From positions 1-34,426 of the forward strand of contig DZDJ01000031.1 in the NCBI GenBank assembly GCA_022736715.1: a DNA stretch of 34,426 nt, in the 5' to 3' direction. Both the position numbers and the translations under genes were made by a program. Each line of letters begins with the position of its first letter. Position 1 is the first letter of the stretch. Below, piece after piece: positions 24,025 to 32,495 of this stretch. Source of the stretch: Edaphobacter aggregans (GTDB taxonomy: Bacteria; Acidobacteriota; Terriglobia; Terriglobales; Acidobacteriaceae). The notes beneath the pieces were generated by a model that was given only the letters and a program-made list of their open reading frames with translations, ran no database searches and was not told where the DNA came from.

Positions 24025-25164
24025 TTATAGCGAAAGCATACTCTGCTGCACGCCAGCCAGCAATGGCGATTTTGCCTCGCTGGCCAACTCCATCACCAGC
24101 CGCTCCAGCACCAGCCGCTTGTCCGGCGGCGAAGAGCGCAGTTCCAGATCGGCCCGCGCAATCAGCCGCAGCGCCCGCGTCAGCTCCCGTCGGCTCTTGT
24201 AGCGCCGCGCCTGCCGGATCAGGTCTTCCGCGGCAAACGGCGGCATGCGGAAGCCCTGCCACAGCGCCTGCCAGATGGCCCGCGAGTCCCGCACATTCTT
24301 CTCCAGAATCACCAGCATCTGCCGGAAGGTGCGCGCCAGCATATACAGATGGCCAATCGCCGCCTCTTCGCCGCCATCGGAGGCATTCAGCAGTCCATCC
24401 AGCAGCAGCAGCGCTTTGGCCTTGTCCCTGGCGCTGATCGCGTCCGTCAACTCGTACAGCGAGCGCTGCTTGGCCGCCAGCACCATCGTTTCCACGTCGC
24501 CCAGCGTCACGCGGCCCTTACCACTCACATACAGCAGCAGCTTCTCAAACTCCCCGCCGATCATCATCATGTCCGCGCCCAAAGCGTCCACCAGTTCGCG
24601 GCCCGCGTCCTGCTCAAACTTCACGTCCTGCGCGGCTGCCGTCTCCATCAGCCAGCGAATGGCGTCCGCCTCTTCCACGCGCGCCAGCTCCACCACGCCG
24701 CACCAGTCTCCCAGCGTCTCGCGAATACGTTCGTAGCGGTCCTTGTCCTGCATGTCCATGCGCCGCAGATCGGCCGGAATGCGCAGATGGTCCGCCACAA
24801 AAATCACCAGCGCCTGCGGGTTCGGCGAGCGGAAATAGTCCGCAATCGCGGCAAACTCTTCCTTTTTTGCGCCGCGCGTATACAACTGCTTCAGGTTGCG
24901 GACAAAGATCACCTGGAATGGCGCCATCAGCGACGGCGTGCGCGCGCGGTCCAGCACGTCAAAGATGCTGGTCTCCGCCAGATCCAGTTCCGACAAGGTG
25001 AAGTCGCGCATCGACGGCTCCACAAACTGCTCCAGCACACCGCGGCGGCAACGCTCATACAAAAACAGCTCGTCGCCCACCAGCACATAGCCGGGACGAA
25101 GGTCCTGCGTCTTAAGTTCCGCCAGAAAGCGGTCCGACGATGCGAAGCTGCGCAAAGTGGCCAT
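24025..25164 (-). CDS. holA: DNA polymerase III subunit delta
   Basis: The clamp-loader subunit that opens the beta sliding clamp. The 379-residue length fits the family (about 340-380). Recognisable parts are the N-terminal AAA+-like lid (YVLVGDELFLYERC; no Walker A is expected in delta), SLMAPFQVIFVRNLKQLY, ALVIFVADHLRI and LVDALGADMMMIGGEFEKLLLYV. The C-terminal collar helices contain LYELTDAISARDKAKALLLLDGL. The ATG is one base after the lptE stop (TGAGATG), so translation is probably coupled. The lptE-holA pairing is also seen in Escherichia coli. Confidence 0.93.
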   Translation of the reverse strand: MATLRSFASSDRFLAELKTQDLRPGYVLVGDELFLYERCRRGVLEQFVEPSMRDFTLSELDLAETSIFDVLDRARTPSLMAPFQVIFVRNLKQLYTRGAKKEEFAAIADYFRSPNPQALVIFVADHLRIPADLRRMDMQDKDRYERIRETLGDWCGVVELARVEEADAIRWLMETAAAQDVKFEQDAGRELVDALGADMMMIGGEFEKLLLYVSGKGRVTLGDVETMVLAAKQRSLYELTDAISARDKAKALLLLDGLLNASDGGEEAAIGHLYMLARTFRQMLVILEKNVRDSRAIWQALWQGFRMPPFAAEDLIRQARRYKSRRELTRALRLIARADLELRSSPPDKRLVLERLVMELASEAKSPLLAGVQQSMLSL

Positions 25165-25165
25165 C

Positions 25166-25693
25166 TCAGAATGACTCCAGCATATCGTTCACCAGCGCCT
25201 GGGCAAAATCCCGCGAAAGCCGCTTCACCGCAGGCGAATCTTCCTGAATAAAACTCGCCAGGTCCTGTGTCGACTGGTACTGCTGACGGAACGTGTATTG
25301 CGAATTCTGGTAGAGCACCTGCCCGTCGCCGGCCTTCAGCACCACAGCCGCCGTAATCGTCACCAGATAGCTCGATGACTGCCCCGTCGTCGAATCATAC
25401 GTCAGCGGCGCAATGTTTTCGTCCACCACGGTGCCGCGCAGCAGTGCGTCCGCGTCCGCCGGGTTGTCCGCGCTCACAATGCGATATTTCGTGCGCGTGT
25501 TCAGCTCGTGGATCACCGCGTCCGTCAGCGCAACCTCCGTGTGATACGACTGCGTGTCATTTACAAAAATCGGCACCGCCAGCGTCCGCACGCCCGCTGG
25601 AATATGGGCTGCCGAACCAGCGACGTGGTAGCCGCAGCCAGCAAGCAGCATTGCAAGCATCAAAAGGCCAGCAGAACGAAACATGGTCTCCAT
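25166..25693 (-). CDS. lptE: LPS-assembly lipoprotein LptE
   Basis: A 175-residue outer-membrane lipoprotein that plugs LptD and helps place lipopolysaccharide on the cell surface. The lipoprotein signal is clear: FRSAGLLMLAMLLAGC, with lipidated Cys about residue 20. The mature sequence GYHVAGSAAHIPAGVRTLAVPIFVN and the YHTEVALTDAVIHELNTRTKYRI region are typical of LptE. ATG 25693 was chosen over 25684 because the ribosome site of the latter would be too close; the frame is open further upstream without support. It is co-transcribed with holA (one-base gap). The presence of LptE indicates a Gram-negative, LPS-making cell. Confidence 0.92.
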   Translation of the reverse strand: METMFRSAGLLMLAMLLAGCGYHVAGSAAHIPAGVRTLAVPIFVNDTQSYHTEVALTDAVIHELNTRTKYRIVSADNPADADALLRGTVVDENIAPLTYDSTTGQSSSYLVTITAAVVLKAGDGQVLYQNSQYTFRQQYQSTQDLASFIQEDSPAVKRLSRDFAQALVNDMLESF

Positions 25694-25730
25694 CAAAAAT
25701 CCGCCAGCGTCTATTGTCGCATCCACCGTC

Positions 25731-26087
25731 TTAAACCCGCTGCAAATGCGTGTCTTTGAAGAAGGTTGGATACTTGAGTCCATATCCCAGCAACCGGTCA
25801 GACCCAATATGCGCCAGCCAGATGAGCGCCAGCGAAACCCACGCCGGATGATTGAGCCGGTACGCCAGCAGCACCAGCAGCACCGGCGCCAGCAGCGTGT
25901 GCCCGGCGTTGTAAACCGCTGCTCCCACCCGCGGACTGGCCAGGTAGCCCAGCATACTCAGATCCGGAGCCAGAAACAGCAACCCGAAGACCCACCAGCT
26001 CATCGGCAGCAAGCCATAGCCATAGCAGCTCAGGCCCAGCACCAACGCCCCTTCCAGCCGCAACATCAGTCCAGGTTTCGTAAGCAT
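25731..26087 (-). CDS. DUF4260-family small membrane protein
   Basis: A 118-residue protein with about four hydrophobic segments. The sequence MLRLEGALVLGLSCYGY, WWVFGLLFLAPDLSMLGYLA, PRVGAAVYNAGHTLLAPVL and LIWLAHIGSDRLLGYGLKYP matches DUF4260 as I know it. Function is unknown; the conserved Asp, His and Asn residues near the helices could bind a metal or small ligand, but this is speculation. No good ribosome site precedes ATG 26087, and ATG 26066 is an alternative. It lies 37 bp upstream of lptE on the same strand, so it may share a transcript with lptE-holA. Confidence 0.82.
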   Translation of the reverse strand: MLTKPGLMLRLEGALVLGLSCYGYGLLPMSWWVFGLLFLAPDLSMLGYLASPRVGAAVYNAGHTLLAPVLLVLLAYRLNHPAWVSLALIWLAHIGSDRLLGYGLKYPTFFKDTHLQRV

Positions 26088-26145
26088 AAGAGATAAAATG
26101 CACTGTCCGCGCGCGAAAAGCAATCCGCACCGGAAACTTCCCCCT

Positions 26146-26181
26146 CAAAAAGGAAGAGGCAGCATCTGTATGCCGCCTCTT
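26146..26181 (-). terminator. Rho-independent terminator of ftsH
   Basis: AAGAGGC (26154-26160) pairs with GCCTCTT (26175-26181), and the stem continues with two more pairs after an A-C mismatch. On the minus strand it is followed by CCTTTTTGAG. It lies 24 nt after the ftsH stop. Confidence 0.88.
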
Positions 26182-26204
26182 CTGCAATTCCAGGCCGTTT
26201 GTCC

Positions 26205-28124
26205 TTATGCTGGCGAAGGCTGCTCGCCCAGGCTCCCCGGTCGGCCCGATTCCGGCTTCAGCACCTTCTGCACGTCGCCGCCAGAAGAACCATCATTCGG
26301 GTCGCTGTACGGCGTCTTCACCGCAGGCAAATCCTTGCCCTCGATGATGAGATGAATCTCCGCACCGTCAATCGTCTCGCGGTCCAGCAGGGCCTGCGCC
26401 ATCCGGTGCATGATGTCCCGGTTATGGTCCAGAATCGAGTACGCCGACTGATATCCCGCATCCACCAGGCTGCGCACTTCGCCATCAATCTGCCGCGCCG
26501 TTTCCTCAGAGAAGTCACGGTGCTGGGCAATCTCGCGGCCCAGGAAGATCTGCTCCTCCTTTTTGCCAAAGGTCAGCGGACCCAGGCGGCTCATGCCGTA
26601 TTCGCACACCATCTTGCGCGCCATCTCCGTGGCACGCTCAATGTCGTTGCCAGCTCCCGTCGTCATCTGGTTCAGGAAAATTTCCTCCGCGCAGCGCCCA
26701 CCCATCAGGATGGCCAGTTGCGTTTCCAGATAGGCCTTCGTCACCGTATGCTTGTCGTCCGTCGGCAGTTGCATGGTAACGCCCAGCGCCATGCCGCGCG
26801 GAATGATCGTCACCTTGTGCAACGGATCGGCATGCTCGCGCAGCGCGGCCACCAGTGCATGGCCGGCCTCATGGTATGCCGTGACCTTCTTTTCCTCGTC
26901 GGTCAGCAGCATGCTCTTGCGCTCAGCGCCCATCATCACCTTGTCCTTCGCCATCTCAAAGTCGTACATGTGTACGGCCTTGCGATTGGTGCGGGCAGCA
27001 TTCAGGGCGGCCTCGTTCACCATGTTGGCCAGGTCAGCACCGCTGAAGCCCGGTGTTCCCCGCGCCAGCACGCCCAGATTCACATCTTCGGCCAGCGGAA
27101 CCTTCTTGGCATGCACGCGCAGCACTTCCTCGCGCCCACGCACATCCGGGCGGCCCACAATCACGCGGCGGTCAAAACGCCCCGGACGCAGCAGCGCCGG
27201 ATCCAGCACATCGGGACGGTTGGTTGCCGCCACCAGAATCACGCCGTCGTTGGACTCAAAACCGTCCATCTCCACCAGCAACTGGTTCAGCGTCTGCTCG
27301 CGCTCATCGTGTCCGCCACCCAGGCCTGCGCCACGGTGACGGCCCACGGCGTCAATTTCATCGATGAAGATGATGCACGGAGCATTCTTCTTGCCCTGCT
27401 CAAACAGGTCGCGCACGCGGCTCGCGCCCACGCCCACAAACATCTCCACAAAGTCCGAACCGGAGATGGAGAAGAACGGAACATTCGCCTCGCCTGCCAC
27501 CGCGCGGGCCAGCAGCGTCTTACCCGTTCCCGGAGGGCCCACCAGCAGCACGCCCTTGGGAATGCGTCCGCCCAGTCGCTGAAACTTCTGCGCCTCGCGC
27601 AGAAATTCGATGATTTCCTTCAGCTCTTCCTTGGCTTCATCCACACCGGCCACGTCCTTGAACGTGACCTTCTTCTGCTGCATCGAAAGCAGCCGCGCCT
27701 TGCTCTTGCCAAAGCTCATGGCCTTATTGCCGCCTGACTGCATTTGCCGCAGCATAAAGAACCACAAAGCCACCACAATAATGATCGGCGAAAAATTCAG
27801 GAGGATGCCCAGCCAGGCATTGTTCTGCGTGTCCTTCACCGTCACGCTCACGCCGTGGTCCTGCAGGGTCTTGTACATGTCCGGGTAGTTGGCCGGCACA
27901 GTCACGTGGAAGCCGTCTTTTTCGCCCTTGTAATGCCCCTGCACTTCGCTGCCATTCACAACCACATCGTTGATCTGGCCCTGCTGCGCATCGTTCAGGA
28001 ACTGCGAAAAGGCGACCTCCTTCTCACGGCCCATGCCAGTGCCCTTCTGCACTACCTGCCACAACAGCACCAGACAGGTAATGATCAGCACCCAAAAGAA
28101 AATCGTTTTCAACGTCGAGTTCAC
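26205..28124 (-). CDS. ftsH: ATP-dependent zinc metalloprotease FtsH
   Basis: A membrane-anchored hexameric protease that unfolds and degrades membrane and regulatory proteins. The 639 residues comprise TM1 (about 8-25), a periplasmic domain, TM2 (about 106-125), the AAA+ domain with Walker A GPPGTGKT (196-203) and Walker B IIFIDEID (251-258), and the second region of homology RPGRFDRR. The zinc site is HEAGH (418-422). The tail is acidic and proline-rich, as usual. The start is GTG, supported by GAGGT 8 nt upstream (ATGAGGTACTTCGA then GTG). The upstream gene on the same strand is tilS, the classical order, though 379 bp away, so ftsH probably has its own promoter. Confidence 0.98.
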   Translation of the reverse strand: MNSTLKTIFFWVLIITCLVLLWQVVQKGTGMGREKEVAFSQFLNDAQQGQINDVVVNGSEVQGHYKGEKDGFHVTVPANYPDMYKTLQDHGVSVTVKDTQNNAWLGILLNFSPIIIVVALWFFMLRQMQSGGNKAMSFGKSKARLLSMQQKKVTFKDVAGVDEAKEELKEIIEFLREAQKFQRLGGRIPKGVLLVGPPGTGKTLLARAVAGEANVPFFSISGSDFVEMFVGVGASRVRDLFEQGKKNAPCIIFIDEIDAVGRHRGAGLGGGHDEREQTLNQLLVEMDGFESNDGVILVAATNRPDVLDPALLRPGRFDRRVIVGRPDVRGREEVLRVHAKKVPLAEDVNLGVLARGTPGFSGADLANMVNEAALNAARTNRKAVHMYDFEMAKDKVMMGAERKSMLLTDEEKKVTAYHEAGHALVAALREHADPLHKVTIIPRGMALGVTMQLPTDDKHTVTKAYLETQLAILMGGRCAEEIFLNQMTTGAGNDIERATEMARKMVCEYGMSRLGPLTFGKKEEQIFLGREIAQHRDFSEETARQIDGEVRSLVDAGYQSAYSILDHNRDIMHRMAQALLDRETIDGAEIHLIIEGKDLPAVKTPYSDPNDGSSGGDVQKVLKPESGRPGSLGEQPSPA

Positions 28125-28503
28125 TCGAAGTACCTCATTTCTCGCTCATCTGCTTCCATCCGGTAGATGAAGACCGGGCTGCCTGGACGAGAACCCTGCT
28201 GCAAGAGCAATGCCCTCCGGGAAAACAGCGACCCCCCACCTCTGCTTAGACGCCAAAACTGCCGCAGTAGTGCCCCACTGCCGTCAGTCCTTTGCGTTTG
28301 GTCAATAACCAGCCTTGACCATCCAGCCCAGCAGCCATATCGGCTACTGCCTGTAAGTATCTTTGATTCTACTCTCACAAATACGATTCAGAGTTGAATC
28401 CGTTCCATCGGATACATGCAACTCTTGTGCCATGAAGAAAACCGGGAAATGACCCTCTCCCCATCAACAAACCATGCTCCAGCCCTACCAATTTACGAAT
28501 AAC
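28125..28503 (-). other. 379-bp tilS-ftsH spacer
   Basis: No supportable gene. Two small perfect hairpins are visible: GATTCA-GAGT-TGAATC at 28385-28400 and GGTCAA-(9 nt)-TTGACC at 28300-28320. The latter supplies a TTGACC hexamer on the minus strand, but no matching -10 was found at 16-18 bp. A promoter for ftsH is expected here. An 85-codon open frame across 28121-28378 has no recognisable content. Confidence 0.45.
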
Positions 28504-29646
28504 TCATTTTTTATCTTCACGATACAATTGCAGTTCCCGTAACGTGCGCTCTGCCCGCAGTCCATCCGGCAGGTGCAGACGGCTTCCCGTCCTGGGCTGC
28601 AGCGCCGGTTCTCCCGGCTGCGCATCTCCCGGCAGACCGCACAGCGCCAGCAGCCGGGCCGTATGCTCAAAACTCAGCTGATGGCCCAGCTTTTCTGCCG
28701 CCGCCCGCAGCACCCTGCGCCGCAGCGCCGGACGCATCCCCCGCAGCCGCTCCAGCTCCACCGCCACCGCCGTCTGCTGCGGATGCGTACTCACCGCCCG
28801 GCCACCACCCCGCACCGGCCGACCCGGCAGCAGAACCTGCGGCAGCAGCCGCGCCAGCTCCGCCTGCCAGTAACTCTCCTCATCCCGCGCCAGCTCCGCC
28901 AGGCGCGCCAGCAGGCCATCCAGATTTGGGTTGTAGCCACGCAGCAGCGGCAGCAGCTCATGCCGGATGCGGTTGCGCGTGTAGGCCACATCCGCATTGG
29001 TTGCGTCCTCGCGCCAGCTTTGCCCCTGCGCCTGCAGATACGCCTCCACCTCGGCGCGCCGCACGGCCAGCAACGGACGCACCACCATCCCTATCGGCTC
29101 ACCAGCGGCCGTCGCCAGCAGAGCCATCAACGGAGCCATTAATGGAATTGCAGGATAAATCCCGCTCAGCCCCTCGGTCCACGCCCCGCGCAGCAGCTTC
29201 ATCAGGACGGTTTCCGCCTGATCGTCCAGCGTGTGCGCCGTGGCAATCGTGTCCACCTCGCCGCTCTGCGCCAGTTGCCGGAAGTAGTCATAGCGCAGGT
29301 TCCGCGCCGCCTCCTCCAGCGTCTCCCGCTCCGCATCGGCACGCGCCGGAGCATCCGCGCGGTGCAGATGCAGCGGCAGACCCAGCCGGTGCGCCAGCGC
29401 CTGCACAAACTCCGCATCGGCATCGCTTTCCGCACCGCGAATCCCGTGGTTCACATGCACCACGCTCAGCCCAACCCCCAGTGCCTCCCGCTCCGCCCGG
29501 TTGGCCGCATGCAGCGCCAGCAGCAGGGCCACCGAGTCCGCACCGCCGGAAACGGCCACGCCCACCCGGTCTCCCGGACGAAAGAGGCTCGTATTCAACA
29601 GCAGTGTGGCTTGCGGTGGCTGCTTTACAGAAGGCATAAGCACCAT
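28504..29646 (-). CDS. tilS: tRNA(Ile)-lysidine synthetase
   Basis: Converts C34 of the CAU-anticodon tRNA-Ile to lysidine with ATP and lysine, so AUA codons are read correctly. The PP-loop SGGADS is at residues 33-38. VVHVNHGIRGAESDADAEFV, ETLEEAARNLRYDYF, ATAHTLDDQAETVLMKLLRGAW and DATNADVAYTRNRIRHELLP are typical of the catalytic and TilS_C regions. Length is 380 residues from ATG 29646, with ATG 29637 possible; neither has a clear ribosome site. It is divergent from a GNAT acetyltransferase. The C-terminal domain looks complete, ending LHLPDGLRAERTLRELQLYR. Confidence 0.95.
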   Translation of the reverse strand: MVLMPSVKQPPQATLLLNTSLFRPGDRVGVAVSGGADSVALLLALHAANRAEREALGVGLSVVHVNHGIRGAESDADAEFVQALAHRLGLPLHLHRADAPARADAERETLEEAARNLRYDYFRQLAQSGEVDTIATAHTLDDQAETVLMKLLRGAWTEGLSGIYPAIPLMAPLMALLATAAGEPIGMVVRPLLAVRRAEVEAYLQAQGQSWREDATNADVAYTRNRIRHELLPLLRGYNPNLDGLLARLAELARDEESYWQAELARLLPQVLLPGRPVRGGGRAVSTHPQQTAVAVELERLRGMRPALRRRVLRAAAEKLGHQLSFEHTARLLALCGLPGDAQPGEPALQPRTGSRLHLPDGLRAERTLRELQLYREDKK

Positions 29647-29705
29647 GTTAGCGTGGTCCACCCTGTTTACTGCTGCTTCGAGATGCACAAAACACAACTG
29701 CTTCG

Positions 29706-29711
29706 TATACT
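29706..29711 (+). promoter_or_regulatory. Candidate -10 box of the GNAT gene
   Basis: TATACT ends 6 nt before the ATG at 29718, so the message would be leaderless. The -35 region is poor. The ATG has no ribosome site upstream, which agrees with a leaderless start. Confidence 0.45.
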
Positions 29712-29717
29712 GACGCC

Positions 29718-30185
29718 ATGTTCGAAACACGATTGGCCACCCTGGACGACGCCCCGATCATCACCCATCACCGGCACCGCATGTTTGTCGACGCCGGCCG
29801 CAAAGACGACAAATACATGCAGATGGTCTCCGAGGCCTTTGAGCCCTGGGTGCGCCACAAGATCAAGGAAGGCCGCTACATCGGCTGGCTCACCACGCAG
29901 GACGGCATCGTGGTGGCCGGAGCCGGGCTGCTGCTGCTGGACTGGCCTCCGCACCCGCTCGACCCGGAGCCGTTTCGCGGCTATCTGCTGAATGTTTACG
30001 TGGAGCCGGAGTTCCGCCGCAAACACCTGGCCACCAATCTGATTGAACTGGCGCTGGCCGAGGCCCGCCGCCGCAAAATCAAAGTCGTCTCGCTCCACTC
30101 CACCGAGGAGGGCCGCCCACTGTATAAGAGCAGCGGATTCCGGCCAACGAACGAGATGTTCTTTGTCGACCAGCCCGTTGGCTAA
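29718..30185 (+). CDS. GNAT-family N-acetyltransferase
   Basis: A 155-residue single-domain acetyltransferase. The start MFETRLATLDDAPIITHHRHRMF is typical of GNAT proteins. Motif A is LLNVYVEPEFRRKHLATNLI (about 90-109), where RRKHLA takes the place of the acetyl-CoA loop consensus Q/RxxGxG/A. The end LHSTEEGRPLYKSSGFRPTNEMFF is the classical motif B. The acceptor is unknown. It is upstream of ispD on the same strand with 100 bp between, so co-transcription is possible. Confidence 0.9.
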   Translation: MFETRLATLDDAPIITHHRHRMFVDAGRKDDKYMQMVSEAFEPWVRHKIKEGRYIGWLTTQDGIVVAGAGLLLLDWPPHPLDPEPFRGYLLNVYVEPEFRRKHLATNLIELALAEARRRKIKVVSLHSTEEGRPLYKSSGFRPTNEMFFVDQPVG

Positions 30186-30285
30186 ACTGCGGCACAACAA
30201 TTTGGCACAGCAGTTTTCAGGGCGATATGCTTGAACCCTGAGGGAATTGATCACAGCCTGTCAGCCCCTCAGGCATTGGAGCCGC

Positions 30286-30996
30286 ATGAAAGTCTTCGTC
30301 ATTCTTCCCGCAGCCGGTCTGGGCACGCGCATGGCGGCCGGGGGTGTTTCTCCCGCCGCGCCAAAACAATTCCTCACCCTGCACGGCCTGCCCATCCTCA
30401 TCCACAGCCTGCGCGCCTTTGAGGCCGTCAGCCGCGTCGACACCATCTATGTGGCCGTCCGCAAGAATGAGATCGACCGCGTCAAGACGCAGGTGGCCGG
30501 GCACGGCGTTGCCGCCAAAGTGCATGTGGTGGAAGGCGGCGACACCCGGCAGGAGTCCGTCAGCAATGCGCTGGCCGCGCTGCCCTGCACGGACGACGAC
30601 ATTGTGCTGGTACACGATGCCGTCCGCCCGCTGATTGACCCGGTCACCATTGACCGCACCATCGACTCCGTGGCAAAGCACGGCGCGGCCATCGTCGCGC
30701 TGCCCGCCATTGACACCATCAAGCAGGTGGAGCGCACCGCCGACGGCGCCATCATCACCTCCACCATTCCCCGCGAGCTGATCGTGCAGGCGCAGACCCC
30801 GCAGGGCTTCCGCTGCGGCCTGCTGAAGCGCGCCTTTGCCGAGGCCCAGGCCGACGGCTTCGTCGGCACCGACGAGGCATCCATCGTGGAGCGCTCCGGC
30901 GTCGAAGTGGCTGTCGTGATGGGATCGGCAAAAAACCTGAAAATCACCCAACCGGGAGACCTGGAGCTGGCCGAGTTTTACCTGAAACAAAGCTGA
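30286..30996 (+). CDS. ispD: 2-C-methyl-D-erythritol 4-phosphate cytidylyltransferase
   Basis: The MEP-pathway enzyme that joins CTP to methylerythritol phosphate. The 236-residue length is normal. The nucleotide-binding loop is LPAAGLGTRMAAGGVSPAAPKQF, followed by VEGGDTRQESVSNAL, VHDAVRPLIDP, QAQTPQGFRCGLLKRAF and TDEASIVERSG, all family-typical. ATG 30286 has TGGAG 5 nt upstream; the open frame starting at 30247 adds non-family residues. ispF follows, but a foreign-looking GxxExxY cassette lies between. The isoprenoid units made by this pathway also feed polyprenyl phosphate, the carrier used by the HAD-UbiA/DprE locus. Confidence 0.97.
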   Translation: MKVFVILPAAGLGTRMAAGGVSPAAPKQFLTLHGLPILIHSLRAFEAVSRVDTIYVAVRKNEIDRVKTQVAGHGVAAKVHVVEGGDTRQESVSNALAALPCTDDDIVLVHDAVRPLIDPVTIDRTIDSVAKHGAAIVALPAIDTIKQVERTADGAIITSTIPRELIVQAQTPQGFRCGLLKRAFAEAQADGFVGTDEASIVERSGVEVAVVMGSAKNLKITQPGDLELAEFYLKQS

Positions 30997-31001
30997 AAGC
31001 A

Positions 31002-31462
31002 ACCACCGATTTCACCGATGGACACCGATCAGAAATAGAGATGCTGAAGAATGGCAAACCATGAGCACGACCCGTTGACGCATGAAATTATTCGTATTTT
31101 CTACTGCGTTTATAACGAACTGGGAACGGGCTTTCTCGAATCGGTTTACAAAGAAGCGATGCGCATCGCGTTGGAACAGGATGGGTTTCAGGTTCATACA
31201 GAGATGCCTGTGCCTGTTTCCTTTCGCGGGCATGTGATTGGCATGTATCGAGCGGACATTGTCGTGAACGGCAGAGTTCTGCTTGAATTGAAGGTGGCCG
31301 CGCAACTGGATCGATCTCACGAAAAGCAGGTGTTGCACTACCTTCGCTCCACTCCTCTGGAGGTTGGACTATTGCTGAATTTTGGACCACAGCCCCAAAT
31401 GCGACGATTTGTTCTGGATAATGAAAGAAAAAAGATCGGCGCGCATCGTTGAGATCGGTGGT
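31002..31462. mobile_element. Putative small cassette bounded by 9-bp inverted repeats
   Basis: ACCACCGAT (31002-31010), 5 nt after the ispD stop, is the exact reverse complement of ATCGGTGGT (31454-31462), which begins just after the stop of the enclosed GxxExxY gene. The left end also repeats CACCGAT three times (31004, 31013 and 31022, spaced 9). GC of the enclosed gene is about 49% by hand count, against 62-68% in sampled parts of ispD and ispF. There is no transposase, and no target duplication was found. Mobility is inferred, not shown. Confidence 0.5.
31051..31452 (+). CDS. GxxExxY family protein
   Basis: A 133-residue protein with the defining motif: GTGFLESVYKEAMRIAL contains G-x-x-E-x-x-Y (GFLESVY). 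DIVVNGRVLLELKVAAQLDRSHEKQVLHYL has the D...ExK pattern of the PD-(D/E)XK nuclease fold to which the family has been related. Its biological role is unknown. The family is patchily distributed, often in single or multiple genomic copies. Here it sits between ispD and ispF inside 9-bp inverted repeats and has clearly lower GC and different codon use from its neighbours. The ribosome site is weak (AGAG 10 nt upstream). Confidence 0.93.
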   Translation: MANHEHDPLTHEIIRIFYCVYNELGTGFLESVYKEAMRIALEQDGFQVHTEMPVPVSFRGHVIGMYRADIVVNGRVLLELKVAAQLDRSHEKQVLHYLRSTPLEVGLLLNFGPQPQMRRFVLDNERKKIGAHR

Positions 31463-31495
31463 AAGTCTTTCCTCAACATGCGAGGATAGAAGTTC

Positions 31496-32107
31496 ATGAG
31501 AATTGGTTTCGGGTGGGACTCACACGCATTCAAACCCGGTGTGCCGCTCCGCATTGGCGGGCTGGCCATCGAACACCCTGAGGGCCTTGCCGGCCACTCA
31601 GACGGCGACGTGCTGCTGCACGCCATTACCGACGCACTGCTGGGCGCCGTCTCCGCCGGAGACATCGGCAGCTTCTTTCCGCCCGGCGATCCCCGCTGGA
31701 AGAACGCCGACTCCGCCATTTTTCTGGCCACGGCTCTCGAAGAAGTGGCCACCGCAGGTTACCGCATCGTCAACGTGGACACCACGCTGGTGCTGGCCGC
31801 GCCCAAGATTTCTCCCCTTGCCGGTGAACTGCGCGAGCGCGTGGCTGAACTGCTGCACCTGAAGCCCAGCGACGTCGGCATTAAGGCCAAAACGCCAGAA
31901 GGCCTGAACCAGGACCACGTCGCCATTGCCCACGCCGCCGTGCTGCTGGAGCCGCTGGTGAAGTCCGAGGACCTTGCCCGGCTCTCCGCCGCCATCGACA
32001 GCAGCAGCGAAATTGACGATGTGGTGAAAAGCCTCGTCTCCGAAGCCCCGCTCGGCGCCGGGCTGAGGCGTAAGCTGCCAGCCTTCGATACGGACGATCT
32101 GACGTAG
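31496..32107 (+). CDS. ispF: 2-C-methyl-D-erythritol 2,4-cyclodiphosphate synthase, with C-terminal extension
   Basis: The MEP-pathway cyclase. Zinc ligands D8, H10 and H42 sit at the same positions as in E. coli IspF (GWDSHAF, HSDGDVLLHAITDALLGA). DIGSFFPPGDPRWKNADS and E135 in KAKTPEGLNQD are also conserved. The core ends near residue 153, but the protein is 203 residues long, about 45-50 more than most IspF. The extension (SEDLARLSAAIDSSSEIDDVV to the end) is polar and probably helical; I do not recognise a domain in it. GAGGA lies 9 nt before the ATG. The stop is 3 bp from that of the convergent vapC gene. Confidence 0.96.
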   Translation: MRIGFGWDSHAFKPGVPLRIGGLAIEHPEGLAGHSDGDVLLHAITDALLGAVSAGDIGSFFPPGDPRWKNADSAIFLATALEEVATAGYRIVNVDTTLVLAAPKISPLAGELRERVAELLHLKPSDVGIKAKTPEGLNQDHVAIAHAAVLLEPLVKSEDLARLSAAIDSSSEIDDVVKSLVSEAPLGAGLRRKLPAFDTDDLT

Positions 32108-32110
32108 GCC

Positions 32111-32482
32111 TCAAAGGCAAACAACAGGGTATTTTCGGATTGCGGCATCGCTTGTAATCAGAGTCATCTGTTCGATGCGGGACTGTGCTATCAGCATCCG
32201 GTCAAAAGGATCGCGATGATACATGGGCAGTTCCGCAATTCCCTCTGCATGGGCCGCGGAAACAGGCAGGTGCTGAAAACCCTGGCTTTCCACCATACTT
32301 TCGATGCGCCCATCAAAACGGATCAGCCCTTTGGCCCGCTTGACAACAATCTCCCATACAGTGACGGCGCTCACAAATACCTCATTCGTCGGATCAGAAA
32401 GCACGGCCATCTGGTCCGACGTCAGGTTTTCCTGTCCGCTATTCAGCCAAAGCAGAATATGTGTGTCTATCAGCAATCGCAT
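32111..32482 (-). CDS. PIN-domain toxin (VapC-like)
   Basis: A 123-residue PIN ribonuclease. The acidic catalytic set is in place: D6 (MRLLIDTHILLWL), E44 (VSAVTVWEIVVKR), D91/D94 (HRDPFDRMLIAQS) and D112 (LITSDAAI). This form with DTHILLW belongs to the PIN group that often pairs with Phd-type antitoxins. It should cleave RNA (often tRNA or rRNA) when free of antitoxin. It starts 13 nt after the antitoxin stop and shares its transcript. The longer frame from 32515 would overlap the antitoxin and lacks a good ribosome site. Base composition (about 50% GC locally) is lower than in ispF and gltX on either side. Confidence 0.92.
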   Translation of the reverse strand: MRLLIDTHILLWLNSGQENLTSDQMAVLSDPTNEVFVSAVTVWEIVVKRAKGLIRFDGRIESMVESQGFQHLPVSAAHAEGIAELPMYHRDPFDRMLIAQSRIEQMTLITSDAAIRKYPVVCL

Positions 32483-32495
32483 GGTCAGCCTGTAG

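Noticed and set aside
28121-28378. An 85-codon minus-strand frame upstream of ftsH
   Set aside because: It overlaps the ftsH ribosome site and start, has no good ribosome site of its own and resembles nothing known.
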